This document shows positions 9,393 to 17,861 of a DNA stretch of 64,000 bases, piece by piece (within the stretch, counting starts at the first letter, position 1; every line of letters begins with the position of its first letter). The DNA comes from Limnoglobus roseus (GTDB lineage Bacteria > Planctomycetota > Planctomycetia > Gemmatales > Gemmataceae). Below the pieces are notes generated by a model that was not told the DNA's origin, searched no databases, and saw only the letters and a list, made by a program, of their open reading frames with translations. The DNA lies in the NCBI RefSeq assembly GCF_008254045.1, contig NZ_CP042425.1, positions 6,262,001 through 6,326,000 on the forward strand, written 5' to 3'. The translations under genes were made by a program, and so were the position numbers.

Positions 9393-10874
9393 ATGGCACA
9401 TCCGACCGCATCGGTCGCGGATCACGACGCCGTCGGCTGGCGGTTCGACAACACGTACGCGCGGCTGCCGGAGGCCCTTCACACCCCGGCTAACCCGACG
9501 GCCGTGCGAGAGCCGAAACTCGCGATCCGGAACGAGCGGTTGGCGGAAGAACTCGGCCTGAACCTCGGCTCGATGCCACCCGCATTTGCGGCGGCCGTAC
9601 TCGCGGGGCAGGACTTGCCGGGCGGTTCCCTTCCGATTGCGCAGGCCTACGCCGGACACCAGTTCGGCGGCTTCACCATGCTCGGCGACGGCCGGGCCAT
9701 TCTGTTGGGCGAGCACCGAACCCCTTCGGGTCAACTCGTCGACATTCAGTTCAAGGGGGCGGGCCGGACCCGGTTCTCGCGCGGGGGCGATGGCCGGGCC
9801 GCTCTCGGACCGATGCTCCGCGAGTACGTCATCAGCGAGGCGATGGCCGCGCTCGGCATCCCCACCACGCGAAGCCTCGCGGTCGTCACAACCGGAGAAC
9901 CCGTCTACCGAGGGACCGCCTTGCGAGGGGCGGTCCTCACCCGCGTTGCCGCCAGTCACATTCGGGTGGGGACGTTCGAGTACGCGGCCCGCCGCGACGG
10001 GCCGACGCTCAGGGCGCTGGCCGACTACGCGATCGACCGACACGATCCTGAACTGGCGACCGCGCCGCAGAAATATCGGGAATTCTTCCGTGCGGTTGCG
10101 GACCGGCAGGCCGCGCTCGTCGCCCGGTGGCAACTCGTCGGCTTCATCCACGGGGTGATGAACACGGACAACATGGCGATCTCCGGCGAGACGATCGACT
10201 ACGGCCCGTGCGCGTTCATGAACGCCTACGACCCGGCGACGGTGTTCAGTTCAATCGATCACGGCGGCCGGTACGCCTACGGCAACCAGCCCAACATCGC
10301 GCAGTGGAACCTGGCCCGCCTCGCCGAGACGCTGTTGCCGCTGTTGGATGCCGACTCGGAAAAGGCCATCGCGTTCGCGATGGAGGTTCTGGAGGCATTC
10401 CCCACCGTCTTCGGGCAACACTGGCTCGCCGGGATGCGCCAGAAGTTGGGCCTTCAAACGGAGGAGGTCGGCGACGCCGAGTTGATTCAGGCGCTGTTGA
10501 GTTGGATGCGGCAAACCCGCGCCGACTTCACGAACACCTTCCGCGACCTGTCGTCGGACGAGATGCCCGCCGGGGAACAGTACAACGACGAACGCTTCCA
10601 AAGCTGGCACGCCCAGTGGAAAGATCGACTCGGGCGTGAGGGCCGGCCGGCCGGCTCGGTTGCCGAACGGATGCGGTCCGTCAACCCGGCCGTCATTCCG
10701 CGGAACCATCGCGTCGAGGAGGCATTGTCCGCGGCCGAGGAACGCGACGACCTGACGGCGTTGCACCGACTTCTGGCGGCGTTGGCAGCGCCGTTTGAAG
10801 CGAGGCCCGATCGGGAAGGGTACCAAACGGCACCGCCCGACGACGGCCGTTACCGGACGTTCTGCGGGACGTAA
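9393..10874 (+). CDS. selO: Protein adenylyltransferase SelO (YdiU/UPF0061)
   Basis: SelO is a pseudokinase-fold enzyme that transfers AMP to Ser/Thr/Tyr hydroxyls of proteins and is linked to redox stress. Signature stretches are all present: AYAGHQFGGFTMLGDGRA, FKGAGRTRFSRGGDGRAAL, REYVISEAMAALGIPTTRSL, GVMNTDNMAISGETIDYGPC and the tail with RVEEAL. The length of 493 is normal for the family. The ATG at 9393 follows TGGAGGAACGGA. It stands alone between a terminator and a convergent small gene. E. coli SelO ends with a redox-active cysteine; here the protein ends in TFCGT, so a C-terminal Cys is also present. Confidence 0.95.
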   Translation: MAHPTASVADHDAVGWRFDNTYARLPEALHTPANPTAVREPKLAIRNERLAEELGLNLGSMPPAFAAAVLAGQDLPGGSLPIAQAYAGHQFGGFTMLGDGRAILLGEHRTPSGQLVDIQFKGAGRTRFSRGGDGRAALGPMLREYVISEAMAALGIPTTRSLAVVTTGEPVYRGTALRGAVLTRVAASHIRVGTFEYAARRDGPTLRALADYAIDRHDPELATAPQKYREFFRAVADRQAALVARWQLVGFIHGVMNTDNMAISGETIDYGPCAFMNAYDPATVFSSIDHGGRYAYGNQPNIAQWNLARLAETLLPLLDADSEKAIAFAMEVLEAFPTVFGQHWLAGMRQKLGLQTEEVGDAELIQALLSWMRQTRADFTNTFRDLSSDEMPAGEQYNDERFQSWHAQWKDRLGREGRPAGSVAERMRSVNPAVIPRNHRVEEALSAAEERDDLTALHRLLAALAAPFEARPDREGYQTAPPDDGRYRTFCGT

Positions 10875-11016
10875 GTTCGGTGCCCGCGTGTAGTCCGACT
10901 CTCGTGGTCCACCCCGTTCAAATCGGGGCGAACGACTGAGGCGTCTTCCAGATCAGCCGCCTCGCGGCCAGCCGTCGAGTTAGCTGACTCGGTGGAAGTC
11001 GGCGGACATGACCTCG

Positions 11017-11268
11017 TTACCCGGCGCGGGTGGCGGCACCGGCGAACTCGACCTCGACCCACGCGAACGGTGGCGCGTGCGACACGGCCGTAACGAGCAC
11101 GATGCCGGCGTCTTGGTCCGGCAATGCGACCCGCACCTGCCGGCCCGGGAACAGGTCCATCCGGTCGCACTCCTCGATCGACACCCGCAGCCGCGCGGCC
11201 CGCCCGTTCACCGCGAAGAAGGCGTACAGCAATTCCGTCCCGATACTCACCAAGCCCGTCCCACGCAT
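11017..11268 (-). CDS. Hypothetical small protein
   Basis: 83 residues from an ATG at 11268 with GGGAGA about 7 bases before it; the longer frame from 11328 has no such site. The sequence has a beta-rich look (LVSIGTELLYAFFAVNG, then RLRVSIEECDRMDLFPGRQV and FAWVEVEFAG), which resembles small PilZ-like or OB-type proteins but matches none well enough to name. It is convergent with selO. Confidence 0.5.
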   Translation of the reverse strand: MRGTGLVSIGTELLYAFFAVNGRAARLRVSIEECDRMDLFPGRQVRVALPDQDAGIVLVTAVSHAPPFAWVEVEFAGAATRAG

Positions 11269-11856
11269 ACTCGTTCTCCCCGCGATTCGGTCCGAACCCC
11301 GACTGTTGCAGCGCCCGCCCCGCATCACAATGACGGGCGGTCAGATCGGGCGACTCGCCGTCCCCGGTCGCGCGACCTCTCCGATAGAACCGGTAGAAGC
11401 GTTCTGACACCACCCTGCGATCACCCCTCGGTGTCGCTGATAAGGCACGCGACCCGAGTGCATAGGCCGAGGCACTGGTGCCGACGGCTCGACGACCCGA
11501 TCGGAGAGTTCAGTCGCGGGCAGAGCGAAGGCGGTACAGATTGCATCGGGTACCGTCACTGGACTGCGTGGCAGAGTTGGCGAATTTCTTTGGGTGGTCG
11601 TCAAGCAAGCGTTGATGTGACGCCCATGTGGAAGTAAGTTCTGAAAGTGATGCCCAAAGTGAGGCGACCGTGAGGCACCTTGAGGCCGCCGATCCGACTT
11701 GGCGAGAGCGGTGTGTACAACGACGACCAAGGCGAGACCGCTGCGACCGTGTGATTGGTGCCGGAAGGGTTTGGCCGTATCCCGCGTGCCCCGACGACGG
11801 GACAGTCGTGATCCCTAAATTAGAAAGGCAACCCCATCAATCGAAGGATCCCCCTG
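11269..11856. other. Intergenic stretch without a supported gene
   Basis: 588 bases. Open frames on both strands are compositionally shadow-like and lack start signals. No tRNA, repeat or strong hairpin was found; the promoter of the DUF1737-like gene should be near its right end. Confidence 0.45.
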
Positions 11857-12102
11857 ATGACGGACCGCAACTCGCACTACCGCGTCGCCGAAGGTGCCGA
11901 CGCCTGGGCACTGGAAACCGCCGTGAAATCGCTCATGGACGAGGGGTGGATACCCCAAGGTGGGGTTTGCGTCGTGCCCGCCGGGGTCGGGGAAGCGAAG
12001 TTCTTCCAGGCGATGACGCAGAACAACAAGCCTGCCGCCCCGTCGCTCCCCGCGGTCGCCGTCGCGGTGCCCGAAGCGGTCGCGGACCCGGGGGTGATGT
12101 GA
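11857..12102 (+). CDS. DUF1737-like small protein
   Basis: 81 residues. The first 55 match the pattern of DUF1737 proteins: Tyr-Arg-Val near the start, a helix ending in LMDEGWIPQGGV, and the closing FFQAMTQ. The last 25 residues are an Ala/Pro/Val-rich tail. ATG at 11857 with GAAGGA about 9 bases upstream. The function of the family is unknown. It precedes a sigma-factor gene but is separated from it by a promoter-bearing gap. Confidence 0.7.
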   Translation: MTDRNSHYRVAEGADAWALETAVKSLMDEGWIPQGGVCVVPAGVGEAKFFQAMTQNNKPAAPSLPAVAVAVPEAVADPGVM

Positions 12103-12159
12103 TGCCGGAATCGAGGGTGCTCCAAGCCTGAAGGATTGTGCATGGACGAGAATTAAACA

Positions 12160-12188
12160 TTGTCTCGCAAGAGTTGTTCACGTATTAT
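12160..12188 (+). promoter_or_regulatory. Probable promoter of the sigma-factor gene
   Basis: TTGTCT (12160-12165), 17-base spacer, TATTAT (12183-12188), in an AT-rich island. Predicted transcription start near 12195, giving a leader of about 84 bases. Confidence 0.5.
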
Positions 12189-12278
12189 CTAAACTTGGTC
12201 AGACGGCTTCCCTCTTGCACAGCAATGGTACGCCGAACCGCCGCCCGATGAATACAATGTTCCCGTTCCGAGGCCGCC

Positions 12279-13103
12279 ATGCCACTCACCGCACCCGCCC
12301 CGTCGTCGTTCGACACTTATTTAGTCGATGCCAACCGCACGTCGCTGCTCACGCACGCCGACGAGCGGGAACTCGCGGCCCGTGTTCGCAGCGGCGACCC
12401 GATCGCCCGCGACCAACTGGTCCGTGCCAACATGCGGCTCGTCGTCAACATCGCCAGGGGGTTTCGTGGCAAGGGCGTGTCGATTGAAGACTTGGTTGCC
12501 GAGGGGAATCTCGGCCTACTCCGGGCGGTTGAAGGGTACGACCCAGACATGAACACGCGGTTTAGCACGTACGCCGCGTACTGGATCAGCCAGAGCATGC
12601 GGCGGGGCGTCATCAACACGGCCCGGACGATCCGCGTGCCGGCGTATCTGTCGGTACTGCTCGGCCAGTGGGGGCGGGCCTCGCAAGCGTTGGCCGAAGA
12701 ATTAGGCCGGCCGGCCACCCGCGAGGAGATTGCCGCACGACTGGGCCTCAAGCCGAAGCAGGCGCGGATGGTCGCGGACGCGATCCGCGTCGGCCGGACG
12801 CAATCGACCGGCGTGGACGAGGACGACGCCATCGGGAGCACGGAGACCGTGGCGGACTGGCGGGCGGACGCGCCGGGGGACGCCATGCAGGCCGCGGCCG
12901 ACCTCAACCGCTTGTCTGAACTGCTCGGCAGACTCGACCAGCGGGAAGCGATGGTGTTGCGGTTGCGATACGGGATCGGCGGGGCGGAGCCGATGACTCT
13001 TAAGGACATCGGCGCGCACCTCGGCCTCACCCGCGAGCGGGTCCGCCAGATCGAGTCCGCCGCCCTCGCCCAACTCGGTGAGGACTTCGATCCGACTTCA
13101 TGA
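12279..13103 (+). CDS. RNA polymerase sigma-70 family factor (group 2/3)
   Basis: Sigma factor with regions 1.2 (near FDTYLVDANRTSLLTHADER), 2 (NMRLVVNIARGF, EDLVAEGNLGLLRAVEGYDP, STYAAYWISQSMRR), 3 (LAEELGRPATREEIAARLGL) and 4 (RLDQREAMVLRLRYGI, TLKDIGAHLGLTRERVRQIE). At 274 residues it lacks the long region 1.1 of a housekeeping factor and is the size of RpoS/RpoH/SigB-type alternatives. The RYGI-to-RERVRQIE segment is that of primary-like factors, so it may read near-consensus promoters. ATG at 12279 with GAGG 6 bases before. It overlaps the next small frame by ATGA. Its regulon cannot be read here. Confidence 0.93.
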   Translation: MPLTAPAPSSFDTYLVDANRTSLLTHADERELAARVRSGDPIARDQLVRANMRLVVNIARGFRGKGVSIEDLVAEGNLGLLRAVEGYDPDMNTRFSTYAAYWISQSMRRGVINTARTIRVPAYLSVLLGQWGRASQALAEELGRPATREEIAARLGLKPKQARMVADAIRVGRTQSTGVDEDDAIGSTETVADWRADAPGDAMQAAADLNRLSELLGRLDQREAMVLRLRYGIGGAEPMTLKDIGAHLGLTRERVRQIESAALAQLGEDFDPTS

Positions 13104-13297
13104 GCGGAACGCTGGGCGGAAAACATTCTCAGACGACAACCCGCACCTCCGATCTCGATCCCGCCGCTGTGGACCGCCTGCGCGACTTCGCGGGCCAACA
13201 CCGGCCGAATGGACCGGCGTGGCCATTTCGTTTTCAGACGTTGTCAGATCTGATGCGTCCTGCAAAGATGGAGATTCCGTTGCGAGGAATCCCTTGA
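13100..13297 (+). CDS. Small hypothetical protein overlapping the sigma-factor stop
   Basis: 65 residues starting in the ATGA overlap with the sigma-factor stop, an arrangement typical of translational coupling. No family recognised; hydrophilic, with one predicted helix (AAVDRLRDFAGQH) and no cysteines or membrane segment. It could be a partner or regulator of the sigma factor, or a chance open frame; only the overlap supports it. Confidence 0.38.
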   Translation: MSGTLGGKHSQTTTRTSDLDPAAVDRLRDFAGQHRPNGPAWPFRFQTLSDLMRPAKMEIPLRGIP

Positions 13298-13352
13298 TTT
13301 TCGAGTAGTAGCCAACATTTCCGGGTAGTGGCCGTTGCTCCCCAGACCTGGG

Positions 13353-14432
13353 CTACTTCAGCCACTTCAACGCGAACTCGATGGCGGCGTTCTGGTCCTC
13401 GTCGGTCACCTTGTGCGCGACCCCCGCGTTCACCCGGACTACTAGGCGGTCGCTCGCCCCCGCTTTCTTATACGCGGCCTCGGCGGCCGCGATCGCGATC
13501 CGCGCGCCCTCGACCGGGCAGTTCGGGTCCGCGTCGCCGTTCGCGATGAACAGCGCGCGGGGCGAGCCGGCCGCGAACAGCGGCAGCAGGTTCGGGCAGT
13601 CGAAGTCGCCCAGGATGCCGGGGATCACCTTCGACCACACTTCACGGCACACCCGCCGGTTCACCGCCGGTTCGCCGAGGTCTTTGGCGGCGGCCTCGTG
13701 TGCGGCCTTGATGGTGTTCGCGCGGCCCTGCCAGCGGTCGTTCTCCAGACTCCACCGGAAGCTCTGAACTGCGATGAGCGGAGCCGCAACTGACACCCGG
13801 TCGTCCGCGGACGCCGCCAGCCACGTTTGGATGCCGCCCATGCTAACGCCGAGCATGCCGATGTGTTTGGCGTCCACCGCTTCGTGCTTCTCCAGCACGT
13901 CGAGGAGCCGCCACAGGTCCCAGACGGTGTCGTAGTAGAACGGGTGTTCCATCGGCCGATCGGCGGGAGAACGCCACGCCGTCGTGACGGAATCGACGTA
14001 CGCGGTCGAGCCTTTCCCGGCGTTCGCCCGGCCGCCGTGGTAGCGGGCGTCGATCGCCACCCCGATCACCCCCCGGTCGGCGAACGCATCGAGCCACGAC
14101 TGCATTCCCTCCTTGTTCCCGCCGGTGCCGTGCAGGACGATCATCACCGGCAGCTTGCCCTTCGCCCCGGCGGGAATGGCCATCAGGACCGGGACCCGCT
14201 CGACCGTGCCGTCGGCCTTCTTCTCGCTGGCGAACGACCACCGCGAGACGGCCCGCTTGCTCGCCACGACCGGCTTGGCGTCCTCGCGGACGTCGGCCGC
14301 AACCTCGGGCCGTTCGAGGGCCTTCAGGAGCGCCGCCTTCGCTTTCTCCGGCGGAAGGACGTTCTCCTGGGCGGTTAGCGTGGCAGGGCCGACCAACAAG
14401 GCCACGAACACGAAGGGGGCGGTGAAACGCAT
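13353..14432 (-). CDS. Secreted alpha/beta hydrolase (acetylxylan-esterase/dienelactone-hydrolase type)
   Basis: Signal peptide (FVFVALLVGPATLTAQ) and an alpha/beta hydrolase fold: oxyanion region VMIVLHGTGGNKEG, nucleophile elbow GVSMGG (Ser), acid in NGDADPNCPVEG and histidine in VAHKVTDE. The core is esterase-like with a WRSPADRPMEHPFYYD lid segment. The ATG at 14432 is chosen (GGAG 7 bases upstream, signal peptide directly after); the longest frame adds 30 unlikely residues. It lies 31 bases after a second hydrolase gene, so the two form an operon. The likely substrate is an esterified polysaccharide or small ester; this cannot be fixed from sequence. Confidence 0.88.
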   Translation of the reverse strand: MRFTAPFVFVALLVGPATLTAQENVLPPEKAKAALLKALERPEVAADVREDAKPVVASKRAVSRWSFASEKKADGTVERVPVLMAIPAGAKGKLPVMIVLHGTGGNKEGMQSWLDAFADRGVIGVAIDARYHGGRANAGKGSTAYVDSVTTAWRSPADRPMEHPFYYDTVWDLWRLLDVLEKHEAVDAKHIGMLGVSMGGIQTWLAASADDRVSVAAPLIAVQSFRWSLENDRWQGRANTIKAAHEAAAKDLGEPAVNRRVCREVWSKVIPGILGDFDCPNLLPLFAAGSPRALFIANGDADPNCPVEGARIAIAAAEAAYKKAGASDRLVVRVNAGVAHKVTDEDQNAAIEFALKWLK

Positions 14433-14463
14433 GGCAGGCTCCGGTGGGGCACACTCCGCAGGT

Positions 14464-15612
14464 TCAACAATGGAAGATGAAGCACTTCGGCAAGGCCTTT
14501 CGCAACACCTCGACCGCGGCATCGGTCACCTTGGTTTCGCACAGGGCGAGCGCGGTCATGTGTTTGAGCTTCGCCAGCTCCTTAAGTCCACTGTCCGCCA
14601 CCTCCGTTTTGGCCAGGTCGAGGCCGAAGGAGGATTCGGGCATCGGCAACTCTGGGACGACGCCGTCCTTCCACTTTTCGAATCGGAACGCCGGGATCAC
14701 GCCGGCCTCGGGCTTCTCGACAAAGGTCAGGGCGCCAGTCATTTCGGTCTTCATCCACCCAACCGTTGCCCCCGCTTCTTTCCACGCCTTGACGACGTTT
14801 TCGGGCAACGGCTTGGGCTGATCCTCCTTGTCTATGTCTTTGAAGAACATCGCGATTCGCTCCGCGGCACCGTCGGGAACCTCGTGACCGCCGGGGTGGA
14901 TGAACGCAACCACCGGCGGGCCGCCTTTCGCCCGGTACTCGGTACAATTCTTCCCGGCGGCCTTCCCGTCCGCATCGCACCCGTTCAACTTCCTCATGAA
15001 CTCGATCGTCTTCTGCTGGCCGTCGAACTTGACCAGCGGGTCCTTCTCCCCGGCGACGTGCAGCACGGGAACCGGCTTGAGGTCTTTCTGGAAGCGTGGG
15101 GTGATCGTCGCGGCGACCGGCGCGACGGCGGCCAACGTCCCCGGACGGGCGGCTAGCAGCAGATAGGTGAAGAATCCACCGTTCGAGTGCCCGGCCGAGT
15201 AGACCCGCTTCTCGTCCGCCCCGTACTCGTCCACGCACGCTTTGAGCATCGCGTCGAACAGCTTCAAGTCGCGGTCGTCCTGATCGCCGACGAATTTCTG
15301 CCAGCCGGCTCGCTTGCCGTCAGGGTCCACGAGCGGGGCAGGGGTGGGCAGGCCCTGTGGATAGACCACGACCGCCTCCGGCCACCGCGTGTGGAAGTCG
15401 AATTTCTTCGCTGCGAAGGTGGCCGTACCACCGTGGCCGTGCCAGGCGAAGATCACCGGCTTCTTCGTGCCGGACGGGTTGTACACCAAGGCCTCCCGGG
15501 TGTCGTTGCCGACCTTCCAGGTAACCTTCTTCAACTCGACCTTATCCGACCCGTCAGCGGCGGCCGGAAACGAGAGGGCGATAACGATGAGCGCAGCGCG
15601 GGATGAGAACAT
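14464..15612 (-). CDS. Secreted PHB-depolymerase/feruloyl-esterase-like hydrolase with C-terminal leucine-rich repeat
   Basis: Signal peptide, then an LpqC/PHB-depolymerase-type alpha/beta hydrolase: FAWHGHGGTATF (oxyanion region), YSAGHSNGGFFTYLLL (nucleophile Ser), AGEKDPLVKF (acid), HPGGHEVPDGAAE (His). After about residue 300 comes an added module ending in leucine-rich repeats of the planctomycete type (FGLDLAKTEVADSGLKELA, then LALCETKVTDAAVEVLRKAL) and a CFIFHC tail. ATG at 15612 with GGAG 8 bases before. First gene of a two-hydrolase operon. The LRR part suggests binding to a protein or surface partner; that is inference. Confidence 0.85.
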   Translation of the reverse strand: MFSSRAALIVIALSFPAAADGSDKVELKKVTWKVGNDTREALVYNPSGTKKPVIFAWHGHGGTATFAAKKFDFHTRWPEAVVVYPQGLPTPAPLVDPDGKRAGWQKFVGDQDDRDLKLFDAMLKACVDEYGADEKRVYSAGHSNGGFFTYLLLAARPGTLAAVAPVAATITPRFQKDLKPVPVLHVAGEKDPLVKFDGQQKTIEFMRKLNGCDADGKAAGKNCTEYRAKGGPPVVAFIHPGGHEVPDGAAERIAMFFKDIDKEDQPKPLPENVVKAWKEAGATVGWMKTEMTGALTFVEKPEAGVIPAFRFEKWKDGVVPELPMPESSFGLDLAKTEVADSGLKELAKLKHMTALALCETKVTDAAVEVLRKALPKCFIFHC

Positions 15613-15804
15613 GTGACGACTCCGTCGAGTCAATCCCCTCGGTCACAGACCGGCGGGCGATCGAACTGTTTTGATACAACACCCAAGAACCTGAAAGGTT
15701 ACGCGAATTCGGCATCCAGTTCAGCGGCCGCTGCGTAGAGAGGGGTACGGGTCGGGTGCACGCAGCGAGCGTGCGGTCCCCGCCAAAAAGACCGAGGACT
15801 CGTC

Positions 15805-16419
15805 ATGGCCGCAACGCAGAATCCGCCCCCGAAGACCGTTCCAAGCAAAGTCTCGGTCCGAAAAATAAAGACCCCCGCCCTCGAAATCGATGTCACCGCA
15901 GAGGTCATCGCCGACGGCACCACGAACGACACGGGCACTCAGGGCAATACATCCTTTACGCCCGAAGGCGCGGTGGGTAGCGGTCAAAGCTTTTTTGGCA
16001 CGCCAGGTTTCGCCTTCGTGACCAAGAACGGCCAAGCCCTCATCACCAAAATCAACGGCCCCGTGCAGATCAAGGGGAACGTAAAGATTCAGACCGTGTA
16101 CGGGCCAAATGCCGACGCCACTCAGACCTCGGGCTACGGGCGGGGGACCACGCCCGACGACGAGAAGGCTGGAAACACCACCCTCGGCTTCCACGAATCC
16201 TGCCACCGAAGTGATTACCTCAATTATCTGAGGACCAAGCCGTTCCCCACGTTCACGGGGAGAGTTGGGATGACCCGGGTGGCCTATGAGAAGGCCGTCG
16301 CCGATTTCCAAAAGGCCATCGAGAAATATTTCGCGGACATGGACAAGGACAGCCTCCAGCGGACCGACGAAGTCGGCTACAAGAAGTCGACCTACGACGT
16401 CAAAGGGCCGCGCCCGTAA
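15805..16419 (+). CDS. Putative metallopeptidase-like protein with HESCH motif
   Basis: 204 residues, no signal peptide. The only recognisable element is TTLGFHESCHRSDY (about residues 126-139), an HExxH zinc-peptidase core on a helix, followed by a helix-rich segment (VAYEKAVADFQKAIEKYF) and TDEVGYKKS, whose Glu could be a third ligand. This order resembles DUF922-type predicted zinc proteases, though the match is weak. The N-terminal 110 residues are Thr/Gly-rich and beta-like. ATG at 15805 with AGGA upstream. It sits at the left edge of the rearranged region. Confidence 0.6.
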   Translation: MAATQNPPPKTVPSKVSVRKIKTPALEIDVTAEVIADGTTNDTGTQGNTSFTPEGAVGSGQSFFGTPGFAFVTKNGQALITKINGPVQIKGNVKIQTVYGPNADATQTSGYGRGTTPDDEKAGNTTLGFHESCHRSDYLNYLRTKPFPTFTGRVGMTRVAYEKAVADFQKAIEKYFADMDKDSLQRTDEVGYKKSTYDVKGPRP

Positions 16420-16641
16420 ATGGTATTGAGTCAGCCAGCATGCTCTCAAACTTCACCCGTCAGGCGACGGGCTTTCGACTCGCGTGCGGATCTCGCTGAA
16501 TCCCCGCATTGTCCTTGTCCAGCATCGCCATCCAGATCGGCCCCAAGCCGTTACCATGCCTCTACGTCTCCAAACCGAAGGCGCACATCATTGCAGGCTG
16601 GAACTCCTGAACGATCATGCCCCCGCAGCATTGTCTGGTAT
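16420..16641. other. Gap before the rearranged response-regulator segment
   Basis: No gene supported. It ends in the large hairpin at 16642-16688. Confidence 0.4.
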
Positions 16642-16688
16642 CCGGTCAGATGAACTCATCCGAGGCCGGGATGAGTTCATCTGACCGG
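16642..16688. repeat. Perfect 20-bp inverted repeat (hairpin)
   Basis: Left arm 16642-16661 and right arm 16669-16688 are exact reverse complements around a 7-base loop (GAGGCCG). There is no T-run on either side, so a classical terminator is unlikely. The right arm runs over the first 8 bases that align with the response-regulator gene at 20574 and marks the left breakpoint of the truncated copy. Confidence 0.85.
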
Positions 16689-16830
16689 CTCCACCGACGC
16701 GCCCCTCTCTGTTCTCGTCGTCGATGACAACGCCGACGCGGCCGACAGCCTAGCCCAGATCATCGCCCTCCACGGGCACACGCCCCAAATCGCCCGCACC
16801 GGCCGGGACGCCCTCCTCCTCGCCGTGCGG
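16681..16830 (+). pseudogene. Truncated copy of the receiver gene at 20574
   Basis: These 150 bases align with the first 150 of the gene at 20574-20990 with scattered substitutions; the beta-1 acidic pair VDDNADAAD is intact. The ATG is CTG here, and similarity stops after the segment matching GRDAL, before the phospho-acceptor Asp, so the copy has neither start nor active site. It then joins a segment related to the one upstream of the second receiver gene. A decayed remnant of a local duplication. Confidence 0.8.
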
Positions 16831-16973
16831 GCGTACGTGTTCAGCGGCCGGACGCGGCTCGTGAACGTCGCCGACTTTGGGGGGGACGTGCGGTGGTGGG
16901 GCGGCGAAATCGCTCATCGTTCTCGGCCGGGAATCCGTCTACAATGGCGTCCGCCCCACCAGTCCCGTCCATG

Positions 16974-17398
16974 CGGAGGCGATCCATGGTCGCGGTAGCC
17001 ACACGGTCGACGGCCCGAGTGCTGTGCGTGGACGACCACCGGGACGCGGCGGACAGTCTCGCGGCCCTGTTGACGGCGCTCGGGTACGACGCCCGGGCGT
17101 GCTACGACGGGCCGACCGCCCTGCGGGTGGCCGCCGAGTTCGAGCCGGACGTGTGCCTGCTCGACCTGAACATGCCGGGCATGGACGGGGATGAATTAGC
17201 CCGCCGACTGCGGGCCGACGCCGGGGACGCGCCGATGATCCTCGTGGCCATCACCGGGCGGGGCGACGCCGAGTCGCGGCTGCGGATCGAGGCGGCCGGG
17301 TTCCACCAGCACCTCGTCAAGCCCGCGGCGGTGGAACAGATCGTGGGCGCGATGAACAAGCCGGGGACGTGACGCCATGGACCGCGGCCCACTCAGCA
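16974..17398 (+). repeat. 425-bp duplication, copy 1
   Basis: Reads as identical to 21305-21729 at a constant offset of 4331 bases, including third codon positions and about 25 bases past the stop codon; outside it the sequences diverge abruptly on the right and gradually on the left. Contains the whole receiver gene 16986-17372. Confidence 0.9.
16986..17372 (+). CDS. Stand-alone receiver-domain response regulator (copy 1)
   Basis: 128-residue CheY-like protein: acidic pair CVDDHRD (residues 15-17), phospho-acceptor Asp60 in LLDLNMPGMDG, Thr90 (VAITGRG), Lys112 (HLVKPA). No output domain, so it acts through protein contacts or as a phosphate sink. The ATG at 16986 has GGAGG 6 bases before; longer frames start at 16893. 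A possible -10 (TACAAT, 16940-16945) is kept in both copies. The protein is the same as that of the gene at 21317-21703. No kinase is adjacent. Confidence 0.88.
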   Translation: MVAVATRSTARVLCVDDHRDAADSLAALLTALGYDARACYDGPTALRVAAEFEPDVCLLDLNMPGMDGDELARRLRADAGDAPMILVAITGRGDAESRLRIEAAGFHQHLVKPAAVEQIVGAMNKPGT

Positions 17399-17861
17399 AC
17401 CGTGCAAGTTGGGTAGGTACTTGCAGCAGTAGCCGATGGTCCGCTTGACTGGGGCATGACGGGCATGCCAATGGAATTGGTAGTGGTAGTGGTGTCGAGG
17501 GGAAAAGGGGTGGTGATGATCTTGTAGTGATTTGCTAGGCGGGGACGGGAACTGCTCCCGTTACACGAGGATAGTCGTGGCACGAGGCGGCCTGAAACAG
17601 GATCGCGATGTCGCGGGTGGTAAAGAGCCGGAGGAGCGGGTGACGAAATCGAAGTTTCGGGACGACCAATCCTGGGACGTCTCCGGCGACAAGCGTATGA
17701 TCCACGGGCCGGGGACGAGGTGCCCGCAGGGAAGTTTTACGGCGGTCGCTGAGAATCGCCGGGACGCCGGGACAAAGTGGCGGCCATCGGGGCGGTCACG
17801 GTTTCGTCGGCCGGCCGGCGGATGGGATTTTTACTTGGGGCTGTCCAAGAGTCCGGAGTCC
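17399..17861. other. Gap between receiver copy 1 and the transposase remnant
   Basis: No gene supported. Holds a short TGGTAG-type simple repeat around 17480-17495 and an open frame that runs into the transposase remnant but shows no transposase N-terminal domain. Confidence 0.4.

Noticed and set aside
17470-17500. TGGTAG-type repeat as a CRISPR or regulatory array
   Set aside because: Only a few short units without spacers; simple sequence.
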